A DNA stretch of 64,000 bases, from NCBI RefSeq assembly GCF_022179305.1, contig NZ_BPQP01000016.1, positions 105,890-169,889 on the forward strand, written 5' to 3'. Below are positions 54,251 to 62,026 of the stretch, one piece after another (position 1 is the first letter of the stretch; each line of letters opens with the position of its first letter). The translations under genes were made by a program, and so were the position numbers. The stretch comes from Methylobacterium iners (lineage in GTDB: Bacteria > Pseudomonadota > Alphaproteobacteria > Rhizobiales > Beijerinckiaceae). The notes under the pieces are model-generated. The model was not told where the DNA came from. It searched no databases and saw only the letters and a list, made by a program, of their open reading frames with translations.

Positions 54251-54362
54251 GTCATTCCGGGGCTGCGCAGCAGAGCCCGGAACCCAGAGCCGCTGACGCG
54301 GCAAGCTGGACTAATGTAGGCGGCTCTGGGTCCCGGGCTCGCCTGCGGCGCCCCGGGATGAC
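54251..54362. repeat. Palindromic repeat family A, copy 7 (112 bp), right of the GIY-YIG gene
   Basis: Left arm of the CTGCGCAGCAGAGCCC type, right arm of the GGGCTCGCCTGCGGCG type, i.e. the mirror image of copy 6. It begins 34 bases after the GIY-YIG stop. Confidence 0.93.
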
Positions 54363-54388
54363 AGGCGGGGCGGGACAACAACCGTATC

Positions 54389-54841
54389 TCAAGCCGCCTC
54401 GAACGCGTGGCGGACGCAGTCCAGCCCGCCCATCAATTCCATCAGGTCGTCGGAGAGGTTGTCGTAGACGGCCTGGGCGGCATCGGGAAACTCTTCCAGC
54501 ACGCGGCGCATCAGGGTCGGCGTGATGCGCAGGACCTCGGCCGGCGTGCTCGCTACCGCATCGGTCGGGCGCTCGCCGCGCAGGAACAGGGCGTGCCGGC
54601 CGATCAACGCCGAACGCCCCGCCTGCACGGGCGCGGCGCCGGGGACGCGCGGCGCCAGTTCGATCGTGCCGGAGAGCACCACGAAGCCGCCGTCGCTGCG
54701 CTCGCCCCGGGTAAACAGCCGGTCGCCCGCGGCCAGGCTCCGCCGCTCGGCCGCGAAGGAGAGCAGGCGCAGGGCGTCGCGGCTCATGAACGCGAAGAGC
54801 GGCGCGGCGGACAGGATCGCGATGTCGTCGTCCAGTGCCAA
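54389..54841 (-). CDS. Cyclic-nucleotide-binding-domain protein
   Basis: 150 residues forming one cNMP-binding beta-barrel: LSAAPLFAFMSRDALRLLSFAAERRSLAAGDRLFTRGERSDGGFVVLSGTIEL, then a region where the phosphate-binding cassette should be (SALIGRHALFLRGERPTDAVAS). There is no C-terminal helix-turn-helix, so it is not a Crp/Fnr activator by itself. The cassette lacks the usual FGE...R pattern, so cNMP binding is doubtful. It is 63 bases downstream of the response regulator on the same strand and may work with it. Confidence 0.78.
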   Translation of the reverse strand: MALDDDIAILSAAPLFAFMSRDALRLLSFAAERRSLAAGDRLFTRGERSDGGFVVLSGTIELAPRVPGAAPVQAGRSALIGRHALFLRGERPTDAVASTPAEVLRITPTLMRRVLEEFPDAAQAVYDNLSDDLMELMGGLDCVRHAFEAA

Positions 54842-54904
54842 ATCCGCCCTCCTTATCCCTGCCGAGAGAAGATCTACCAGACAAATGCGACAGAGACCTT
54901 GGCC

Positions 54905-55591
54905 TTAGGGCAGCAGCTTGTAGCCGCCGGCTTCGGTGACGAGGATGGCGGCCAGCGCCGGGTTCGGCTCGATCTTCTGGCGCAGCCGGTAGATGTGCGT
55001 TTCGAGGGTGTGGGTGGTGACCTGCGCGTTGTAGCCCCAGACCTCGGCGAGCAGGGTGTCGCGGCCCACGACCTCGCGGCCGGCCCGGTAGAGGAAGCGC
55101 AGGATCGCGGTCTCCTTCTCGGTGAGCTTCAGCTTCGAGCCGCGCGCGCCCACCAGCAGCTTGGCGCCGGGGCGGAAGGTGTAGGGGCCGATCTGGAAGA
55201 CGGCGTCCTCGCTCGCCTCGTGGCTGCGCAGATGGGCTCGGATGCGGGCGAGCAGCACCGCGAACTTGAAGGGCTTGGTGACGTAGTCGTTGGCGCCCGC
55301 CTCCAGGCCCTCGACGGTGTCCTCCTCGGACACGTGCGCGGTGAGCAGGATGACGGGGCCGCGGTAGCCGTTGCGGCGCATCGCCCGCACCGCCTCGCGG
55401 CCGTCCATGTCGGGCAGGCCGAGATCCATCACGGCGAGGTCGATGCGCTCGTCGGCGACGCGATTGATCGCGCCCTTGGCATCGCCCTCGCTCACCACGA
55501 TGAACTCGTCGTAGAGGTCGAGCTGCTCGACGAGGGTGTCGCGCAGGGAGACGTCGTCGTCGCAGACGAGAAGGCGGTAGGCATTCGGCAT
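54905..55591 (-). CDS. OmpR/PhoB-family response regulator (CenR-like)
   Basis: 228 residues from ATG 55591. Receiver: LLVCDDD (acidic pocket), phospho-acceptor Asp56 in AVMDLGLPD, Thr84 and Lys106 (TKPFK). Winged-helix output domain: LTEKETAILRFLYRAGREVVGRDTLLAEVWGYN and THTLETHIYRLRQKIE. It resembles a Hyphomicrobiales regulator that I associate with the CenR envelope-control family, but that assignment is from memory. No histidine kinase is adjacent. The L,D-transpeptidase gene diverges from it, which would fit an envelope role. Confidence 0.82.
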   Translation of the reverse strand: MPNAYRLLVCDDDVSLRDTLVEQLDLYDEFIVVSEGDAKGAINRVADERIDLAVMDLGLPDMDGREAVRAMRRNGYRGPVILLTAHVSEEDTVEGLEAGANDYVTKPFKFAVLLARIRAHLRSHEASEDAVFQIGPYTFRPGAKLLVGARGSKLKLTEKETAILRFLYRAGREVVGRDTLLAEVWGYNAQVTTHTLETHIYRLRQKIEPNPALAAILVTEAGGYKLLP

Positions 55592-55844
55592 GTCTGAGGA
55601 TCTCTTACGCTGACCGGCATCCGGACGCCACATCGCGGCGTCGGCCACGATCGGGGCGCGGAAATCCCCGGGCGTCGAATCGTCGGGTCCTGTCGCCCCC
55701 GCAGCACCCCGATCTCCGCAGCCCAAGGTAGCGCATTTCGTTCAATGGAATATCCGCTCGCTCACGCTTATGCAGCACGATGGGCCGCTCATCCTACGAT
55801 CAGCGTGTGATGAAAGTTTCGGCGGTCGGCCGGGAACGGAGAAC

Positions 55845-56462
55845 ATGGTGAAGCGATCCGTGCGATCCGGCAAGGCGGCCGCGAGCAAGGGGGCCAGGAG
55901 CAAGACGGCCAAGAGCAAGACGGCCAAGAGGCAGACCAACCTCGCGCTCCTGCGCGTGCGGCCCCTCGTGACCGACCGCACGCGCGGCCAGCTCATCGTT
56001 GGCGGGAGCGTCATCGCCTGCGCCCTAGGCCGATCCGGCCTGACCCAGGTGAAGCGCGAGGGCGACGGCGCCTCGCCGCGCGGGCGCTTCCGCCTGCGGG
56101 GCGGCGCCTACCGGCCCGACAAGTTCGGGACGCGGCCCGCCACCGCGCTGCCCCTGCGTCCGACCCAGCCCGGCGACGGCTGGTGCGACGACGCCGGCGA
56201 CCGCCGCTACAACCGCCCGATCACCCTGCCGGCGCCCGGCATCAGCGCCGAGCGGCTATGGCGCGAGGACGGGCTCTACGACCTCGTGATCGACCTCGAC
56301 TACAATCGGGGTCCCATCCGCCGCGGATGGGGCTCGGCGATCTTCCTGCACGTCGCGCGGCCGGGCTACGCTCCGACGGAGGGCTGCGTCGCGCTGAAGC
56401 GGGCGGACCTCGCCCGGCTCCTGCGCCGGCTCGGGCCGCGCACACGACTCGCCATCGGGTAG
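55845..56462 (+). CDS. L,D-transpeptidase (YkuD-type) family protein
   Basis: 205 residues from ATG 55845 (CGGAG upstream). An Ala/Lys/Ser-rich start (GKAAASKGARSKTAKSKTAKRQ) precedes the domain: LTQVKREGDGASPRGRF, then IFLHVARPGYAPTEGCVALKRADL with His169 and the catalytic Cys181. The family crosslinks peptidoglycan or lipoproteins; this short type lacks the longer canonical H-x14-S-x-G-C pattern and an evident signal peptide, so its exact activity is uncertain. It diverges from the response regulator. Confidence 0.82.
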   Translation: MVKRSVRSGKAAASKGARSKTAKSKTAKRQTNLALLRVRPLVTDRTRGQLIVGGSVIACALGRSGLTQVKREGDGASPRGRFRLRGGAYRPDKFGTRPATALPLRPTQPGDGWCDDAGDRRYNRPITLPAPGISAERLWREDGLYDLVIDLDYNRGPIRRGWGSAIFLHVARPGYAPTEGCVALKRADLARLLRRLGPRTRLAIG

Positions 56463-56540
56463 GATCGCCGATCGATCGAACCGTGGGTTCCCTCTCCTGG
56501 AAGGCAGGGCGATCGCAGATAGGGTTCTTTAAACACCTTT

Positions 56541-56687
56541 GTCATTCCGGGGCGCCGCAGGCGAGCCCGGAACCCAGAACCGCCGACGCGGCAAGCTTGA
56601 GAGGTGTCAGCGGCTCTGGATCCCGGGCTCCGCGGAGCCTGTCCTCGGATTGGCCGAAGGCCAGATCCGGGGGCGACCCGGGATGAC
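56541..56687. repeat. Palindromic repeat family A, copy 8 (147 bp long form)
   Basis: It fills much of the 380-base gap between the convergent transpeptidase and MFS genes; the remainder (56688-56842) shows nothing I can name. Both inner arms are of the GCGAGCCC/GGGCTCCG type, so it looks like a mix of the two arm types. The 36-base insertion is present. Confidence 0.92.
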
Positions 56688-56842
56688 AAACGGGGATGGT
56701 TCGGCCGCAACTGCGCCGCTTCCGTCGCTTCAGACGGCGATGCTCATCTGCCATCGCCCTGCCCAGGAGCAGAGGGAGCCCGCCGCACCGCCCGGGGCAC
56801 AGCGACGATGCATGAGCGGGCGAAGCCATCACCGATATGGGT

Positions 56843-58138
56843 TCAGGCCGGCACCGCCGCGCCGGTCGGGCGCGTCCGGGCCGGGTCCGATGAGGTCAGG
56901 ATCGCCCCCGCCGCGATGAGGCAGAGCGCCCCGGCGATGAAGAAGGCGGGCAGGTAGCTCTCGAGCGCGGTCCGCGACAGGCCGGCGCCGTAGGCGATCG
57001 CTGCCGCGCCGAGCTGGTGGCCGGCGAAGATCCAGCCGAAGACGAGGTTCGCCTGCTCCCGCCCGAACCGCGCCGCGGTGAGGCGCACCGTCGGCGGCAC
57101 CGTCGCGATCCAGTCGAGCCCGTAGAACACGGCGAACAGCGACAGGCTCACGAAGGAGAAGGCGGAGAAGGGCAGGAACATCAGCGAGAGCCCGCGCAGC
57201 CCGTAATACCAGAACAGGAGCCAGCGGTTGTCGTAGCGGTCCGAGAGCCAGCCGGAGGCGACGGTGCCGATGAAGTCGAACAGCCCCATCGCCGCGAGCA
57301 CGCCCGCCCCCTGGATCGGGCTGGTGCCGTAATCGGCGCAGAGCGGGATGAAATGGGTCTGGATCAGGCCGTTGGTGCTGGCGCCGCAGACGAAGAAGGT
57401 CCCGAACAGCACCCAGAACACGCCCGTGCGCCCGGCCACCCGCAGCGCGGCGATGGCGCCGGTCGGGCTCGGCACGGGTGAGGAAGGGGAGGGGGCAGGC
57501 CCGGTCTCACCGTAGGCGCGGAGCCCGACATCCTCAGGCCGGTCGCGCATCAGGGCGAGCACGGCCAGCGCCGCGGCCAGCAACAGGCCGCAGATCACGA
57601 GGAGCGAGGCGCGCCAGCCCAGGCTCTCGGTGAGGGCGGCGAGCAACGGCAGCACGATGAGCTGACCCGTGGCCGAGCTCGCGGTGAGGAGCCCGACCAC
57701 GAGGCCGCGGCTCTTCGCGAACCAGCGCGTCGCCACCGTGGCGCCGATCACCAGCGCGGTGAGCCCGGTGCCGATCCCCACCACCACGCCCCAGAGCATG
57801 ACGAGCTGCCAGATCTCCGTCATGCCCAGCGAGGCGAGCAGCCCGCCCGCAATCAGGGCGAGCGCGCAGAGCACGATCCGGCGCGGACCGTAGCGGTTCA
57901 TCAGGGCGGCCGCGAAGGGCCCCATCAGCCCGAACAGCACGAAGCGGATGGCGAGCGCCGAGGAGATCGTCGCGGTGTCCCATCCGAACTCCCGCTGCAG
58001 CGGCAGGATGAGCACGCCCGGCGCGCCGACGGCACCCGCCGTCACCAGCATGGTCAGGAAGGTGACGCCGGCGACGACCCATCCGTAATGGATGTCGCGG
58101 CGGGCGAGGGCGGCGGGGAGGGTTCGGACGGGCAGCAT
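56843..58138 (-). CDS. Major facilitator superfamily transporter
   Basis: 431 residues with 12 membrane helices. It opens YGWVVAGVTFLTMLVTAGA, typical of the oxalate/formate antiporter-monocarboxylate group, and has loop motifs (MNRYGPRRI between helices 2 and 3, SDRYDNRW between 8 and 9). The substrate is probably a small carboxylate, by family only. The next genes rightward (toxin-antitoxin, then carbamoyl-amino-acid hydrolase) give weak support for a role in pyrimidine or amino-acid derivative uptake. Confidence 0.87.
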   Translation of the reverse strand: MLPVRTLPAALARRDIHYGWVVAGVTFLTMLVTAGAVGAPGVLILPLQREFGWDTATISSALAIRFVLFGLMGPFAAALMNRYGPRRIVLCALALIAGGLLASLGMTEIWQLVMLWGVVVGIGTGLTALVIGATVATRWFAKSRGLVVGLLTASSATGQLIVLPLLAALTESLGWRASLLVICGLLLAAALAVLALMRDRPEDVGLRAYGETGPAPSPSSPVPSPTGAIAALRVAGRTGVFWVLFGTFFVCGASTNGLIQTHFIPLCADYGTSPIQGAGVLAAMGLFDFIGTVASGWLSDRYDNRWLLFWYYGLRGLSLMFLPFSAFSFVSLSLFAVFYGLDWIATVPPTVRLTAARFGREQANLVFGWIFAGHQLGAAAIAYGAGLSRTALESYLPAFFIAGALCLIAAGAILTSSDPARTRPTGAAVPA

Positions 58139-58217
58139 GGCAGGGAGCTTTGTCTCACGTCCGCGCGGGGAGAGCGAGGTTCGAGATATCCTTGTCAGGC
58201 TTGCGTGTAAGGATGGG

Positions 58218-58247
58218 AATGTTACGTGTTACGCTACACGTAACATT
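58218..58247. promoter_or_regulatory. Perfect 12-bp dyad upstream of the HigB-like gene (operator)
   Basis: Arms AATGTTACGTGT and ACACGTAACATT surround a 6-base spacer (tacgct). The dyad ends 5 bases before the toxin ATG. It is the longest perfect operator-type dyad in the window and very likely the HigA binding site. Confidence 0.75.
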
Positions 58248-58252
58248 GGATC

Positions 58253-58534
58253 ATGATCCAGTCCTTCGGCACCAAACATACGGAGGCCCTTCATAGGGAC
58301 GGCAGGTGCCATCGGCGCTGGGCGGCGTTTGAAAGCGTGGCGATCCGCAAGCTCGACATGATCGACGCTGCCGTCGAGCCGGGGGACCTTCGCAGCCCGC
58401 CCGGCAACCGGCTGGAGAAGCTGAGCGGCGATCGCGACGGACAATGGAGCATCCGGATCAATGACCAGTGGCGCATCTGCTTCAGCTGGGGCGAGAAAGG
58501 TCCGGAAGGAGTCGAGATCGTCGATTATCACTGA
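58253..58534 (+). CDS. higB: HigB/RelE-type toxin
   Basis: 93 residues: MIQSFGTKHTEALHRDGRC, then AIRKLDMIDAAVEPGDLRSPPGNRLEKLSGDRDGQWSIRINDQWRICFSWGEKG and a C-terminal VEIVDYH. This is the classic plasmid-maintenance killer/HigB signature (ribosome-dependent mRNA interferase). The antitoxin follows directly. Codon use is less GC-biased than neighbours, suggesting transfer. Confidence 0.93.
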   Translation: MIQSFGTKHTEALHRDGRCHRRWAAFESVAIRKLDMIDAAVEPGDLRSPPGNRLEKLSGDRDGQWSIRINDQWRICFSWGEKGPEGVEIVDYH

Positions 58535-58570
58535 ATGACCAGAGCTTTTCGACGCTTTTCGGAGAGGCAC

Positions 58571-58855
58571 ATGCCCCGTATTCGCACACATCCCGGCGAG
58601 GTTCTGAAGGAGGAGTTCCTGGTCCCCCTTGGCCTCAGCGCCACGAAGCTCGCAGAGGAAATTGGCGTGCCGCCCAATCGGCTGACCGAGATCATCAGGC
58701 AGCGGCGCGATATGTCGGCCGACACCGCGATTCGTCTCGGCCGTCGCTTCGGTACGACGGCGCAGTTTTGGCTGAACTTGCAGAACGCGCGGGATCTGTC
58801 TCAGGCCGAGGCGACCCACGATTACTCGCGGGTCAAGACTGCCGAGGTCGCTTAG
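58571..58855 (+). CDS. higA: HigA-type antitoxin
   Basis: 94 residues from ATG 58571, chosen because GGAGAGG lies 3 bases upstream and the protein then starts MPRIRTHPGEVLKEEFL, the family start. An earlier ATG (58535) directly after the toxin stop would add 12 residues. XRE HTH: LSATKLAEEIGVPPNRLTEIIRQRRDMSADTAIRLGRRFGTTAQFWLNLQ. It neutralises HigB and represses the operon through the dyad at 58218. Confidence 0.93.
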   Translation: MPRIRTHPGEVLKEEFLVPLGLSATKLAEEIGVPPNRLTEIIRQRRDMSADTAIRLGRRFGTTAQFWLNLQNARDLSQAEATHDYSRVKTAEVA

Positions 58856-58894
58856 GAACGGGCCGCTCGCGCGGTCGGGAGGGGACAGAAGCCC

Positions 58895-58992
58895 ATGCCC
58901 GATACCACGCGCAACTCCGACGTCGTGCCCGCTGGCGAACCCGAATGAACGAGGCTCTCGCCGACACGCCTCGGACGCTGAAGGCGGCCTGA
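58895..58992 (+). other. Two overlapping mini-ORFs after higA
   Basis: A 17-codon frame (58895-58948, with GGGAGGGG about 14 bases upstream) overlaps by ATGA a 15-codon frame (58945-58992). No similarity is recognised. They may be leftovers of a deleted gene or chance; coding is not supported beyond the ribosome site. Confidence 0.2.
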
Positions 58993-59004
58993 GAAACCGC
59001 GCCG

Positions 59005-60261
59005 CTATTCGGACTTGGGCCCGTTCGCCAGCGCCAGCACCGTATGGAGCAGGACGTCGGCGCCCGCGGTGCAATCCTCCGGGGTCGCCGATTCCGTCTC
59101 GTTGTGGCTGATCCCGTCGCGGCAGGGCACGAAGATCATCGCCGCGGGGGCGATCCCGGCGAGGTTGCAGGCATCGTGGCCGGCGCCCGAGATGATCCGG
59201 CGATGCGGGTGGCCGAGCGCGCCGGCCGCCGTCTCGACGGCGTCGACGAGCCGAGGATCGAAGGGGACCGGCGCCTTGCGCCAGATCCGGGTCAGCTCCG
59301 CCTCGAGCCGCCGTCGCCCCGCGATCTCGCCGAGAGCCGCGCGGAGTTCGGCTTCCGCCGCGTCGAGCGTCGCGGCCTGCGGGTCGCGCAGGTCGATCGT
59401 GAAGCGGACGGTGCCCGGCACCACGTTGCGCGAGGGCGCGGCGATCACCGCCTCGCCGATCGTGATCACCGCGGAAGGCGCGTGGGCCAGTGCGATCCGC
59501 TCGGCCGCGAGCGCGAGCTCGGCGAGGCCGAGAAGCGCGTCGCGGCGGCGGTTCATCGGCGTCGTGCCGGCATGGCTCTCGAAGCCGGTGAGCGTGCCGT
59601 CGAACCAGGCGATGCCCTGCCCGCCCTCGACCACGCCGATGGTCAGCGCCTCCGCCTCCAGGATGGGCCCCTGCTCGATATGCAGCTCGACGAAGGCGCC
59701 GATCGCCCGCGCGCCGACCGGCTCCTCGCCGGCATAGCCGATCTCGGCCAGTGCCTCGGCGACGCTGATCCCGGCGGCATCGCGGCGGGACAGGATGTCC
59801 GCGGTGGTGAATTCGCCGGCATGGGCGGCCGAGGCCATCATCGCGGGGGCGAAGCGCGAGCCCTCCTCGTTCGTCCAGTTGACGAGGAGCAGCGGCGCCT
59901 CCGTCTCGATCCCGGCATCGTTGAGGCTGCGCATCACCTCGAGGCCGGCCAGCACCCCGAGCACGCCGTCGAAGCGGCCGCCCGTCGGCTGGGTGTCGAG
60001 GTGGGAGCCGAAGGCGATCGGCGGGCGGGCCCCGTCGCGCCCGGGCCGCAGGGCGAATTGCGTGCCCAGCGCGTCGGTGCCGACCTCCAGCCCGGCCGCG
60101 AGGCAGGCGTCGCGAAACCAGTCGCGCACCGCGCCGTCCTCGCGGGACAGGGTCAGCCGGTTGATGCCGCCGGCCGGCGTCCCGCCGAAGGCCGCCGTCT
60201 CGTGGATCGTCGCCCAGAGCCGGGAGCCGTCGACCCGGAGATTGTGCCGTGGGGGCGTCAT
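59005..60261 (-). CDS. M20-family carbamoyl-amino-acid hydrolase (beta-ureidopropionase/allantoate amidohydrolase type)
   Basis: 418 residues from ATG 60261. Zinc-site motifs: GSHLDTQPTGGRFDGVLGVLAG, NEEGSRFAPAM, VELHIEQGP and the C-terminal SGAGHDACNLA with DGISHNETE. The family removes the carbamoyl group from N-carbamoyl-beta-alanine, N-carbamoyl-L-amino acids or allantoate. It diverges from a dihydropyrimidinase gene that would supply N-carbamoyl-beta-alanine, so reductive pyrimidine (uracil) breakdown is the favoured pathway. A hydantoin-utilisation role is the alternative. Confidence 0.9.
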   Translation of the reverse strand: MTPPRHNLRVDGSRLWATIHETAAFGGTPAGGINRLTLSREDGAVRDWFRDACLAAGLEVGTDALGTQFALRPGRDGARPPIAFGSHLDTQPTGGRFDGVLGVLAGLEVMRSLNDAGIETEAPLLLVNWTNEEGSRFAPAMMASAAHAGEFTTADILSRRDAAGISVAEALAEIGYAGEEPVGARAIGAFVELHIEQGPILEAEALTIGVVEGGQGIAWFDGTLTGFESHAGTTPMNRRRDALLGLAELALAAERIALAHAPSAVITIGEAVIAAPSRNVVPGTVRFTIDLRDPQAATLDAAEAELRAALGEIAGRRRLEAELTRIWRKAPVPFDPRLVDAVETAAGALGHPHRRIISGAGHDACNLAGIAPAAMIFVPCRDGISHNETESATPEDCTAGADVLLHTVLALANGPKSE

Positions 60262-60348
60262 GCGCGAAATTCCTGATGCCGGAGCCTGATTGCCGGGATG
60301 CCACGCACGCGCCTTGCGTCCAAGCGCCCGCAACGGAGGGAACGCAGC

Positions 60349-61764
60349 ATGCAAGAGTTCGACCTCGCCATCCGCGGCGGCACGGTGGTGACCGCCGCCG
60401 ACACGATGCGCGCCGAGATCGGCATCCGCGACGGCCGCATCGTGTCGGTGGCCGAGCGGGTGGGCCCTGCGGCCCGCAGCATCGACGCGGGCGGGCTCCT
60501 CGTCCTGCCCGGCGGCATCGACAGCCACGTCCACATCGCGCAGGCCTCCGGGCCGGACGTGGTGATGGCCGACGATTTCGCCTCCGCGACCCGGGCCGCG
60601 GCGGCCGGCGGCAACACCTGCGTGATGCCCTTCGCGCTGCAGCCGCGCGGCCGCTCCTTGCGCGAGGCGGTCACCGCCTACCGGGCGCTGGCGGAGGGCC
60701 AATGCCACGTCGACGTGGCGATCCACATGATCGTCTCCGACCCGAATCCGGCGGTGCTCGGACAGGAGCTGCCGGCGCTGGTGGCCGAGGGCTACACCTC
60801 GTTCAAGGTCTTCATGACCTACGACGACCTCGTCCTGAACGACCGCCAGATCCTCGACGTGTTCGACCTCGCCCGGCGCCTGGGCGCCCGCGCCATGGTC
60901 CATGCCGAGGGCTACGACGCCATCCGCTACATGACCGAGCGGCTGGAGCGGGCGGGCACGAAGGCGCCCTACGGCCACGCCCTGTCGCGCCCCGAGGTCG
61001 TCGAGCGCGAGGCGGCGCACCGGGCCATCGCCCATGCCGAGCTCGTCGACCTGCCCATCGTGATCGTCCACGTGTCGGGCCGCGAGGCGATGGAGCAGGT
61101 GGCCTGGGCGCGAGCGCGGGGCCTGAAGATCCACGCCGAGACCTGCCCGCAATACCTGACGCTGACCGCCGAGGACCTGAAGGGCCTGGGCGACGATGGC
61201 ATGGAGGGCGCCCGCTACGTCTGCTCGCCGCCACCCCGCGACGCGGAGAGCCAGGCCGCGATCTGGCGCGGCATCGAGACGGGCGTGTTCGAGGTGGTCT
61301 CCTCGGACCATTGCCCGTTCCGCTACGCGGATGCCAAGGGCAAGCGGAACCCGCGGGCGAAGGAGTCCTTCCGCTGGATCCCGAACGGCATCCCCGGCAT
61401 CGAGACCCGGCTGCCGATCCTGTTCTCGGAAGGCGTCTCGACGGGACGGATCTCGCTGAACCGCTTCGTGGCGCTCACCGCCACGAATCACGCCCGGCTA
61501 TACGGGCTCTACCCCCGAAAGGGCTCGATCGGCCCCGGCTTCGACGCGGACCTCACCCTCTGGGACCCGAACCGCCGCGAGACGATCCGCCAGGAGCGGC
61601 TCCATCACGGCGCCGACTACACGCCCTGGGAGGGGTTCACGGTGACGGGCTGGCCGGTGATGACGATCCTGCGCGGCCGGGTGATCGCGGAGGAGGGACG
61701 GATCACGGGCGAGCCGGATTGGGGGCGGGTGATCGACCGGGCCGTGCCGGGGGCGGGCACATGA
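60349..61764 (+). CDS. hydA: Dihydropyrimidinase / D-hydantoinase
   Basis: 471 residues from ATG 60349 with GGAGGG upstream. Amidohydrolase metal motifs: GGIDSHVHI, the carboxylated Lys region SFKVFMTYDD, MVHAEGYD, VHVSGREA and SSDHCPFRY; the C-terminal PRKGSIGPGFDADL is typical. It opens dihydrouracil or hydantoin rings. The divergent neighbour would hydrolyse the product. The dihydropyrimidine dehydrogenase (preA/preT) of a complete uracil pathway is not in view. Confidence 0.92.
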   Translation: MQEFDLAIRGGTVVTAADTMRAEIGIRDGRIVSVAERVGPAARSIDAGGLLVLPGGIDSHVHIAQASGPDVVMADDFASATRAAAAGGNTCVMPFALQPRGRSLREAVTAYRALAEGQCHVDVAIHMIVSDPNPAVLGQELPALVAEGYTSFKVFMTYDDLVLNDRQILDVFDLARRLGARAMVHAEGYDAIRYMTERLERAGTKAPYGHALSRPEVVEREAAHRAIAHAELVDLPIVIVHVSGREAMEQVAWARARGLKIHAETCPQYLTLTAEDLKGLGDDGMEGARYVCSPPPRDAESQAAIWRGIETGVFEVVSSDHCPFRYADAKGKRNPRAKESFRWIPNGIPGIETRLPILFSEGVSTGRISLNRFVALTATNHARLYGLYPRKGSIGPGFDADLTLWDPNRRETIRQERLHHGADYTPWEGFTVTGWPVMTILRGRVIAEEGRITGEPDWGRVIDRAVPGAGT

Positions 61765-61851
61765 GACGTGGTCGGTCCGCTGCACGCGCACGAGCGCAGT
61801 TCTCTACCTCGTGGCGATCGTCGTCAGGAGGCCCTTCTGTCACCTTCGCTT

Positions 61852-61999
61852 GTCATCCCGGGACTGCGAAGCAGGGCCCGGGACCCAGAGCCGCTGAGGC
61901 CGCAAGCTGAAGCACTGTCGGCGGCTCTGGATTCCGGGCTCGCCGGAGCCTGTCCTCGGACTGGCCGAAGGCCAGATCCGGGGGGCGCCCCGGAATAAC
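61852..61999. repeat. Palindromic repeat family A, copy 9 (148 bp long form)
   Basis: Same layout as copy 4 including the 36-base insertion; the last base of the terminal motif differs (GGAATAAC). It lies between the convergent hydA and alpha/beta-fold genes. Confidence 0.92.
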
Positions 62000-62026
62000 A
62001 AAGGTCTTGGCAAGGGATGTCTTGCC

